A stretch of DNA of 64,000 bases, taken from contig OX235270.1 of assembly GCA_944472135.2 (NCBI GenBank), forward strand, positions 48,050,352-48,114,351. Direction: 5' to 3'. The position numbers and the translations under genes were made by a program. This DNA comes from Trichobilharzia regenti. Lineage: Eukaryota > Platyhelminthes > Trematoda > Strigeidida > Schistosomatidae. Below the pieces are notes generated by a model, which was not told where the DNA came from, ran no database searches, and saw only the letters and a list, made by a program, of their open reading frames with translations. Every line of letters begins with the position of its first letter. The first letter of the stretch is position 1. Below are positions 22,841-31,600 of the stretch, piece by piece.

Positions 22841-24613
22841 TCCTTAATTAGCTCTCAGGATAGACGCATTGAACGCTGGAAAGAACACTTTGAGGGACAA
22901 TTTAACTTGCCTACAGCCACACTGAACCTCCCCGACATCCAGCACCCACCCGAATGGGATATAGACACTGGTCCGCCGTCTGTAAGTGAGGTCACAAAAG
23001 CTATCAGTAATTTGAAACGAGGCAAAGCGGCAGGACCCGACGGAATTATTCCGGAGGTGTTTAAATATGGGGGTGACATACTAGTTTGTAGATTAACTGA
23101 GGTACTAGGCAAAGTCTGGGAATCAGAGACAGTGCCATCAGACTGGGGTAAGTCACTTATTATACCGATATTCAAGAAGGGAAACAAGTCCTCGTGTGAT
23201 AATCATAGGGGGATCAGCCTAACGAACATAGTCTCTAAAATCCTAGGCTCAGTAATCATGCATAGACTAAGCAGAACTCGGGAGGAACAGACAAGGGAAA
23301 ATCAAGCAGGCTTTAGACCAGGTAGAGGGTGCATAGATCATATCTTCACTCTTCGACAGATTCTAGAACATAGACACACTTTTCGGCGTCCAACAATTGT
23401 CATATTTCTTGACTTGAAGGCGGCCTTCGACTCCGTGGATCGAAAGGTACTATGGCAATGTCTGACTGTGAAGGGAGTGCCAAGAAAGTACATTGCACTA
23501 ATCAAGGCACTCTATTCAAACTCACGTAGTCGTGTAAGGGCTTATGGGGAATTGTCATCTGAATTGGTAACAACCAGTGGTGTCCGACAGGGATGTCCAC
23601 TTTCCCCATTTCTGTTTAACTTCATCATAGATATGCTGATGGAAGTATCCTTAACTGAACGTAGTGACTTAGGAATCGACTTGTTACCAGGGAATAGTCT
23701 TATGGACTTAGAATATGCAGATGACATAGTCCTGTTAGGGGAGGATGCTGAAAAAATGCAGAGTCTTCTGAACACCTTGAGCAGCAATCTTCGTATGTTT
23801 GGCATGCGATTCGCCCCTGCAAAATGTAAGATGCTGCTACAGGACTGGACCACGTCAACCCCTAACTTAGTGATAGGGAGTGAAGTGATAGAACATGTTG
23901 ACCACTTCACCTACTTGGGAAGTTGTATTAGCACCAACGGACTGATTGGCGATGAAATCTCAGCACGGATCCGAAAAGCTCGAGCTGCTTTCGCTGACTT
24001 ACACCATCTCTGGCGTAGGCGTGACATCCGGCTATCAACCAAGGGACGTGTGTACTGCTCATCAGTTCGCTCCGTCCTTCTCTATGGCTCTGAAACATGG
24101 CCAATACGCGTTGAAGACATGAAAAGGTTGACTGCTTTCGATCATAGATGTCTGCGATCTCTGTCTCACGTTAGGTGGTTTAACAAGGTAAGTAATGTTG
24201 ACGTTAGGCGTAGAGTGTTGGGCAAAGAGGGAAAATCAATCGACGAGGCTATAAAGTTACATAGACTAAGATGGCTAGGTCACGTGCTGCGCATGCCTAA
24301 CCACCGCCTCCCCCGACGGGCATTGCTAGCTGATATAGGTTCAGATTGGAAAAGAGTAAGCGGTGGCCAAACAAAAACGTGGCCTCATCAATCCATGAAA
24401 TCCTTGACAGTTAAACTGAGTCAGGTAGGGAGATGCAGACTCCCGGGTTGGGGCCCTCGGGACTCTAGGAATCAATGGCTGGAGACAATAGGTGACATGG
24501 CTCAAAATCGTTGTCAATGGCCAGCGCAGATGTATTCAGTCTCTGTAATCTTTCATATTCCTTTCTACCATTACCTATTCTGTTTCACTCTTATACTTGT
24601 CAGACTGTATTGA
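22841..24613 (+). CDS. RTE family A reverse transcriptase, nearly intact (copy A')
   Basis: The frame is open from the 5' truncation to 24613. RT motifs: GKAAGPDGIIPEVFKYGGD, LIIPIFKKGNKSSCDNHRGI, NQAGFRPGRGCIDHIFTLRQ, VIFLDLKAAFDSVDRKVL (catalytic Asp), SGVRQGCPLSPFLFNF, LEYADDIVLLGEDAEKM (catalytic pair), FTYLGSCIST, then the RTE C-terminal RWLGHVLRMP region. The true end ('QW-RRCIHSL' in A'') is altered by a small frameshift near 24520, adding a spurious tail. The same frame runs open upstream to 22562, but that part is antisense A1 sequence. There is no start codon of its own, so this is a dead-on-arrival insert with a recently functional RT. Confidence 0.85.
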   Translation, partial: SLISSQDRRIERWKEHFEGQFNLPTATLNLPDIQHPPEWDIDTGPPSVSEVTKAISNLKRGKAAGPDGIIPEVFKYGGDILVCRLTEVLGKVWESETVPSDWGKSLIIPIFKKGNKSSCDNHRGISLTNIVSKILGSVIMHRLSRTREEQTRENQAGFRPGRGCIDHIFTLRQILEHRHTFRRPTIVIFLDLKAAFDSVDRKVLWQCLTVKGVPRKYIALIKALYSNSRSRVRAYGELSSELVTTSGVRQGCPLSPFLFNFIIDMLMEVSLTERSDLGIDLLPGNSLMDLEYADDIVLLGEDAEKMQSLLNTLSSNLRMFGMRFAPAKCKMLLQDWTTSTPNLVIGSEVIEHVDHFTYLGSCISTNGLIGDEISARIRKARAAFADLHHLWRRRDIRLSTKGRVYCSSVRSVLLYGSETWPIRVEDMKRLTAFDHRCLRSLSHVRWFNKVSNVDVRRRVLGKEGKSIDEAIKLHRLRWLGHVLRMPNHRLPRRALLADIGSDWKRVSGGQTKTWPHQSMKSLTVKLSQVGRCRLPGWGPRDSRNQWLETIGDMAQNRCQWPAQMYSVSVIFHIPFYHYLFCFTLILVRLY

Positions 24614-24721
24614 TTCTCTTCACTCATCTTCTTGTCTACCTCTGTGTGCTGTTTGGAAGGTGGCAACTCGAACTGCTGCACTTCGGTGCCAAGTTCTATG
24701 TTGAATCCAGACAGGCAGACA
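22841..24721 (+). mobile_element. RTE family A copy A', 5'-truncated, nested inside A1
   Basis: This 1.88-kb plus-strand copy runs from the endonuclease-RT linker (LISSQDRRIERWKEHF) to a CAGGCAGACA tail. It is flanked by a 6-bp target-site duplication GTAGGC (22835-22840 and 24722-24727). Joining the flanks restores A1's reading of ...FNLPTATLNLP... It therefore inserted into an existing copy of its own family in opposite orientation, producing a long inverted repeat with the A1 RT half to its left. Confidence 0.9.
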
Positions 24722-24727
24722 GTAGGC

Positions 24728-25925
24728 AGGTTAAATTGTTCCTCAAAGTGTTCTTTCCAGCGTTCCAGGCGTCTGTCCTGAGAGCTGATTAAGGAGCCAT
24801 TTTTCTCAGAAATAGTCTCACTTATGATTTGCCTTCTCCCACCCGTTTCCCTGATGAGTCTAAAGAGTTGCCTAGTGTTGCCTATCGTCGATGCTTTTTC
24901 CATCTCTTTTGCCTTTGTCACCCACCACTGTTCACGGTCCTTGCGGAGACTTTTAGTAAGTTTCCTTTTGTGCAGCTTTCGCTCCTCATTGAATTCGGAG
25001 CTCGCCGGAATAAGTCTTCTAGCATCTATCATTTCGGATGGGGCAGTCGAATATCCAGTGGATTTTACTCACCTTTGGATTTGCCTTATTCACAGCTTTT
25101 ACAGCTGTATCTATAGCTGACTGAGTATTCTTCCAGGCTTCTCCAGGGTGAGCACAGCTGTCGAACTCAGATATGCGTTTAGCTAGTTCTTCCTCGAATA
25201 GGGATTTAGTTTCCTGATCGAGCTGGGGACGTGATGGTTTTACCGCCAGCTGTTTCCTACGTCCGTTCAGTCGTAAGCACACGCGAGCCCGGACCAGTGC
25301 GTGGTCGGTATCTACACACGTGTTCCAGAAGGAGCGACAATCTCCTACCGATCCATGCCAACGGTAGCTTATTGCTATGTGGTCTATTTGTGTCCAGCGT
25401 TGGTTTGACGAAGGGGGTCTCCAAGTCAAACAGTGTCTCTCCTTGTGTTTGAAGTTAGTGCTTACAAGAAACAAATGATTACGTGATCAGAACTGTGGGA
25501 GGCGGTCACCGTTGTCGGTTCGCTGGCACGGGACTCCATAGGTGCCACCGATAACCTTCTCAGATTGACACAATTTCCCTACTTGAGCATTAAAGTCACT
25601 AGGTAGAACGACCATATCTGAGCGTTTAGCCTTTCCCACCAAACTAGACAGCTTTTCGTAGAACTCATCCTTCGTTTCATCCAAATTGCAGTCAGTGGGG
25701 TCGTAGGCGGAGATTACGAAAAGGCATCGGCGAGTAGTGCAGTCCTTTCTCCTTTTTACTGACCCGTTCAGACGGACAGCATACACTCGGCTATCTACCG
25801 GGATCCAGTCAAGTAATGTCTTTTCTGCCCTAGTACTCAAAGCTATCTCTACACCAGCTAATCCTCGTGAAATAGCTGTGGCATCTCCTGACAACCCCTC
25901 AAGGTGAATTTTGCAGATTCATCCT
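24728..25925 (-). pseudogene. A1 endonuclease and linker (5'-truncated, frameshifted)
   Basis: Minus-strand fragments show an APE endonuclease core: LAGVEIALSTRAEKTLLDWI, FVISAYDPTDCN, VVLPSDFNAQVG (family GDFNA with Gly replaced by Ser) and RRWTQ-type TQIDHIAISYRWHGSVGDCR with DTDHALVRARV (Asp-His). The linker PGEAWKNTQSAIDTAVKAVN and RKDREQWWVTKAKEMEKAST then leads up to the nested insertion at ...FNLPT. The N-terminal part of the endonuclease is missing and at least two frame breaks are present. Confidence 0.8.
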
Positions 25926-25930
25926 GTTGT

Positions 25931-28153
25931 GGATCACTTGACATGTGCCGTTATCGTACAGCTAGCTGTTGAATAAGGTTGATGAATATTTGGGGTACGC
26001 CGTAGTACTCGAGTGGTTTCCAAATTACTTCACTGTTGAAGGCCTTCTTAAAGTCGATAAAGTCGAGGCAGAGGTTTGATTGCCATTCCATGCTTTGTTC
26101 GATAATGATGCGTAGAGTTGCAATTTGGTCAGAACATGATTTGCCTTTCCTGAATCCAGCTTGTTCTGGTCGGAATTCTGTATCCAGGACGATTCGACTC
26201 AGGATTTTACTTGGCGTCGACAAGAGCATGATTCCTCGCCAGTTCTTGCAGAGTGAGGTGTAATTCGCCCTTCTTTGGTAGTTTCTCAAGGTAACCTTTC
26301 CTCCAGTCAGTAGGCACCTTTCCCCCCCTTCCAGACCTTTTGCAATAGTGGAGTCAGCATGTATGCTGTCGTCTCCAAGTCCGCTTTCAGTGCTTCAGGG
26401 GTATTCCATCTGATCGAGCTGCTTTTCCGGCTTTCAGAAGCATTCAAGACTTCAGCTCTCGTTGGGGGATTGGTGTCAACGTGCAGTTGTATATGTGCTG
26501 TTGTTGGTATTTCTGGACGGGTTGCAGGTGGTGGTCAGTTCAAGAGTCCTTTGAAGTGATCCGCCCATTGTTTAATCTGCCTTTCTTCCTTGGTAATTGG
26601 GTTCCCTTGGCTGTCTTTTATAGGTTTCACTTGTGTTGATCTCTCCCCGGATAGAGATTTGGTTACCTGATATAGTGACCTCAGGTCCCTTTTGCCTGCT
26701 GCCTTCTCAGCTTCAGTGGCCAGGTTGTCGTAGAATCGTCTTTTGTTCTTTCCTAGCACCCTTCCTCACTTCTTTATCCAGTGCTGTGTAAGTTAAACTC
26801 AGCGTCTTCTTCTCTTGTCCGTCTTTGCATTGAATCATTTTCTCTTTCACCATTCTCCTCTCCTCTATTAGCTTCCAAGTGTCCGTTGAGAGCCATTCCT
26901 TGTCCTGTCTCTTCTTTCTTCCTAAAACTGTTGAACACGTTTCGTTGAAAATCACCTTCAGAGAGTTCCAATGTTCTTCCACGCATGATTCTTCAGTGAT
27001 GTCACGTAGTGTTTCCTGCTTTGCTCTGACAGTTGCAGTGAAAGTATCCTTTGTGGCTGTGTCCTTTAGTTTTTGAGTATTGTGCGTCGGTGGTACAGTG
27101 GTTAGGACTGTCGCCGACCATGCACATGGTCCGGGGTTCGAGCCCACGCCGACGCACACCAGATATCTATGGTCGGCCTGCGAATTTTGGGCTACCGATA
27201 TCCACGCTGAAAATTCCATACTTGTACCAAAAATACGGTGTGGAATCAAGCTATAATCAAAAATAAAAATAAAAAATAAACTTCCATTGTGGCCTATCCC
27301 CAGCTATCCTCGAGGCTTTTAGCTTCACCTTGAAAGTCCCTTGTACTAGATATTGGTCTGAACCCACATCTGCTCCTCTCCTCGACCTTGTGTCTAGTAG
27401 GCTCCGTCTCCACTTTCTTGAGATTGAAATGAAGTCTATTTGGTTCTTGGTGTTTCCATCTGGTGAAATCCATGTCGTCTTGTGTATATCCTTGTGTTTG
27501 AACACACTGCCACCAATCACCAAATCATTGAAGGCTCAGAAGTCTGAGAAGAGTTCACCATTGTTGTTCATTTCACTGAGAGCCTCACGACCTATGGCGA
27601 GTTCTCTTCCTGTGTTGTCTCCTCCCAGCTTCGCATTCATATCACTCATCAGGATTCTGATATCGCCATTTGGGACGTTGTGCATTACTGTTTGTAGTTG
27701 TCTGTAGAACGCCTCTTTCTTCTCTTGTTCTGAGACGTTTGTGGGCGCATAGCATTGGATGATTGTAACCTTGCTTCCTTTTGAGTTGAACGTGGCTGTC
27801 ATTATCCTGGGGGAGACTGGTTCCCACTGCATGAGAGCTTTGGCTGCTGTTGTTGACATTATGATGGCCACTCCCTCGGTGTGCTCGTGGTTGTCCTCTG
27901 GGTGGCCGGAAAAGATTATTGTCTCTCCAGTTTGTAGTTGGCACCTTCCACATCCGTTCCATTTGTTCTCGCAGATTCCCAACACTTCTATTGTATATCT
28001 CCTCATTTCTGCTGCTACCTGGGCAGCCTTTCCAGTTTTGTACATTGTACGAACACTCCACGTCTCCATCCTTATTTTTGCTTTCATCAAAAGAAGGCAA
28101 ATCGGCTGACTGGCTTCCCGAAGGCTTTCAGCAGCCTGCGTCATTTCACTCAC
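25931..28153 (-). pseudogene. B1 endonuclease, linker and N-terminal RT (frameshifted)
   Basis: The minus-strand order is: start region MTQAAESLREASQPICLLL; APE core YTIEVLGICENKWNGCGRCQ, GVAIIMSTTAAKALMQWEPV, VTIIQCYAPTNVSEQEKKEA and RILMSDMNAKLGG (GDFNA replaced by SDMNA), with VGSDQYLVQGTFKVKLKASR in place of the SDH motif (SDQ). SINE S2 interrupts next. The linker EHWNSLKVIFNETCSTVLGR and KNKRRFYDNLATEAEKAAGK follow, then RT N-terminal motifs NWRGIMLLSTPSKILSRIVL, EQAGFRKGKSCSDQIATLR and LCLDFIDFKKAFNS (first catalytic Asp). The frame breaks at about 25950, next to the A1 insertion. The absence of a canonical His in the last endonuclease motif suggests this lineage was already impaired or uses a variant. 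Confidence 0.78.
27084..27280 (+). mobile_element. tRNA-derived SINE, copy S2 (in B1 linker)
   Basis: This is the best-preserved copy: a 7-bp acceptor-like stem (GCGTCGG at 27084 pairing with CCGACGC about 70 nt on), box A-like TGGTACAGTGG, box B GGTTCGAGCCC and an A-rich AAAAATAAAAATAAAAAATAA tail. RTE-B copy B6 shows the unoccupied site (about 54585-54600, 'gagtattgaacttgcattg'), which proves the insertion. Opposite orientation to B1. No clear target-site duplication was seen. Confidence 0.88.
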
Positions 28154-28452
28154 CTTGACTACTAGCTTGCTAGTTTTCTAGCCGGTATCAAGCGCCGATA
28201 AAGAGGGAGGTTTGGGGCGTGGTGCTAGCAACTCTACCCCCAAAACTCGACCAAACCTCTACAGAAACGCCAATGCACCAATATACTAAAAATTCTTAAA
28301 ATATAAACAGTAACCTTATTTTTCGCTGGAATCGGGGAAGTGAAATGACGTACGTAGTGTAAATAAACGTAATATGTTAACATGTTTCTTCGTGTTGCAG
28401 TTCACTTCCTTTAACTGGGTTCTGGTACTATTTCGTCGCTTCGCTGCAACGT

Positions 28453-28615
28453 ATGTCTCGTCCACCAAATAATTTTTCATGGGTGTCAAGTTCTGTGGCA
28501 GGATTCGCATTTCCACACGAAGAATCTGAAATGAAATACTTAGTACGTGATGCTGGGATATCGCATGTTATAACTATGTGCCAGGAGGCTCCCAGTTTCC
28601 CATCTGATTTAAATG
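28453..28615 (+). CDS. DUSP23: DUSP23-like exon 1
   Basis: It starts at ATG 28453, codes 54 residues to ...PSFPSDLN and ends in phase 1 at a GTAAGT donor (28616). The start is set by the conserved PPNNFSWV motif immediately after the Met. Confidence 0.9.
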
Positions 28616-31600
28616 GTAAGTCCACTTTCAATTCCCTGTGCAATGTATTGATAATTCTGTCTCACTAAGCTCAGTGTTTCAGGTTATGGGTATGTGTAAT
28701 GCCCACGATCTTCGGTGGTTCATTTAGTGAACCAAATAGTCTAGGTAAATTGGTACATAAGCTTTTACTGAGTACAAAACACTGTAATATCAGATTGCCT
28801 CCAATCCGATAGCAAGACTACTTTGTAAACTTACTATTTTATGCTATAAGCGTTGCTTTGTTGTCTCCAGTGTTTATGATTCCCTGGTGCTCAATGGCAT
28901 AATAATAGTGACAGTCCTGACCTCAAACTGTTAAGCGCTGTGTGGACCTGTAAGACTCAGAGGGGAATTATGAGTCAAACGACTAATTACTGATTTTCGC
29001 TCTATAATTTATACACAGGTTGGAGTAAAATTAATAAGACGTGCATTATTATAAAGGAAAGGAAAGTAAATGGGAATGATTCCCGGCTGTATCATGTATT
29101 TTTCTAAAGATTCTAGTAAAATGTGTATTACACATCAAACTAAATGCGTTTTCGACGCAAGACTGCACAGAAGTGCAGAGATTCGATTCGCCACATCATA
29201 TAGCACACAAAGGAGAGAGAAAGAAAAAAGCGAAGTTATTATAGCGAACGAAAATATACGGGAGAAAACACGTGTATAGCGAATAAAGAGTCAGAAAGAT
29301 ATAAGCGTCTATAAAAAGTGAACGCATATGCGCCATTGAGAACGATTTTTAGCTGAGGTCTCCAGCAATCGGTTCTTGGCGCCTCAATGTCCTCAACGAG
29401 ATATATCTCGTTGACAAGACCATGGTCTTGTATCGGCTAATATTTCTAGATGATCCCTTGGACACCAGGATTTCACAGCTACGTTGATTAATTCCAGTGT
29501 TTAACTTAACACCTCAGGACTAACTGCAGCTAGTTAAGTTTCACTTCTCTCTCTGGTAGATTGGGTTCATTTCATGTTATTTACCACATTTGTCAACTTA
29601 TTGGTTAGGTTCATAATAGGATCTCAGACTATTCATATTTAACTGGGTGATTAGTTTCAACGTGGAACTTTGCGCAGATGTACATTAGTTCTAGTTTTCA
29701 CATTCCATGTAGCACACAAAGTAAGAGATGAAAGAGATTCAGAACAGAGATAATAAACAGAAATGTAAGGCAAGAATATTAATGTGAGAGATTAAAGTTT
29801 TATTGGATATTATAAATCACAAGGAGTGGATGCTATTGCGCCACTGAGAATGATTTTGAGCCATATCACCGATTGCCTCCAGCGATTGGCCTTTACCTTC
29901 CCGAGGACCTCAACCAAGTCTACACTTCTTGGCCTGGCTTAAACGAACTGTTGTGGATTTCATTGACTGATAAGATCATGTTTTCCAAACTGATCCCATG
30001 TCAGCTGTCGGTCGAGGAAGATGATGACTGGTTATGTGTAGCACATATCGTAATCGTATCAGTCGGTGTATCTTCACAACCTCTTCGATTGATCCCCCCC
30101 TTACCTAACACTCGACGCCTAACCTCAATAGTGGTCACTTTATTATACCACGTAACACGGGAGAAAGAACGCGGAAACCTGTCATCGAAGACAGCTAACT
30201 AGTTGGTCTTTTCATGTCTTTCACTTTCACTGGGTATGTCTCAGCCATAAAGGAGGACGGCGTGAACTGTTGAGTAGTACATACCTTTTGGTCGACAGCA
30301 GAATATCACGTCTATTCCAGAGATGACTTAAGTTGGCTGAGGAATCCCAAACGACCCTTTTATATCGTGCTGAGAATTCGTGAGCAATCGACCCGCTGGT
30401 ACTGGCTGATGGAGCTTCCCAAATAAGTGAAGTAGTCAACACGCCCCGCCAACCAGTTCACTCCCCATTTTTAAGGTAGGAGTCAATGTGGTCCAGTCTT
30501 GTAACATCAGCTTACATTTGACGGGAGCGAATCTGATGCCAAACATTCACAGACTGCTGCTCAAGGTGATCAGAAGACTGCACTTTGTCGACGTCTTTAT
30601 CTAGGAGGCAGGACTATATCATCTGGATATTCTAAGTCAACGAGATTATTATCCGCAATAAATAGTGTTCTCTGAGCTGGTTGGTTTAGTTGCGGAGCTT
30701 TCGTCGTCTTTCTGGACGGCATCTTCAACGCAGTATTTAGCATAAAGTTAAATGATTTAAAAATCTCCTTGAATGATGATACAGTGACCAACCATCTTCA
30801 CATAGGTATTGACCGTTTTCTATTGATTGGGATTTTAAACTTTCTGGTCATCTGATTTGCTTTTTATTAGTTGATATATTTCATCTATATTAACGTGTTT
30901 ATTAATGGCATTTTCGTTTGAGTACCAGGCTTCTAGGAATTCCCTGGCACATTTGGTGTTTCCTCTGTTTAAGATTTTGATATTATCTTAATCAAATTGA
31001 TGTCCATAATTATCTTTATGCATTGATACTAAAGAATTTATATCATGTCTTTTCACGGCTGACTTGTGTTCTTGGATTCTTATTCGAAGGGGACGGCCAC
31101 TTTGGCCGGTGTAATGCTTGTTACACTTCATACAATTTATTTTGTAAATGATGTTAATTTTATCTGCTTTTTCTATCGGATCTTTTGGTTTGCATAAGAT
31201 CGATTTAAGCGATTCGGCTGGTTTGTGTGCTACATCTGTATCAAACGGTTTCATTATTCTAGCCGTTATTTCATAGATATTTCTGATGTATGGTAGGATG
31301 AATTTCTTTTTGGTCTTTGGTGATGGTTCTTTGTTGGTGCTTTGATTCGACTTTAAACACTTTTTGATGAAATTTTTTGGATAACCATTCTTCTTGAAGA
31401 CCGTTTGTAAGTATTCTTCTTCCATTCTTTTCAATTCTGGTGTGCTACAATGTGTTTGAACTCTTCTAAACAATGTTTGCACACTGTTTCTTCTGATTGA
31501 GCAGTCGAGTTCGGATATCTGTGAAACGAAGAGATTGAAGACTGCATATGAGGATCAAGGCTTTGAAGTGGTCATCTGTTAAGGCCGTGAGTCGAAATCT

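Larger units (their letters stand above)
21016..25925 (-). mobile_element. RTE family A copy A1, nested in B1 and itself interrupted
   Basis: Minus-strand RTE element: endonuclease and linker at 24728-25925, RT at about 21384-22834, 3' UTR and CAGACAGACA-type tail ending at 21016. It is flanked by a 5-bp target-site duplication GTTGT (21011-21015 and 25926-25930), which lies inside the B RT codons for ...VHNGKL. B2 shows the empty site at about 36030. A1 lacks only the first part of the endonuclease. It is split by the plus-strand A copy at 22841-24721. Without that insert it is about 3.0 kb. Confidence 0.88.
19560..28347 (-). mobile_element. RTE family B copy B1, full-length host of four nested insertions
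   Basis: Read on the minus strand from 28347: a 5' UTR ('ccggctagaaaactagcaag' near 28160), APE endonuclease, linker, RT, and a 3' end at 19560 in an ATA-rich tail. A candidate 9-bp target-site duplication ACGTACGTA flanks it (19551-19559 and 28348-28356). Removing the nested A1 (21016-25925), A'' (20240-20632) and SINE S2 leaves about 3.2 kb, the normal size of an RTE element. The RT catalytic motif is disrupted by a frameshift (see 19571-21010). Confidence 0.75.

Noticed and set aside
30690..30760. Hammerhead in PLE-1 3' region (minus strand, TTGAAGA ... GACGAC-GAAA)
   Set aside because: C3 is replaced by T, stem II has a mismatch plus an extra base, and no stem I could be formed. At most a decayed relic.
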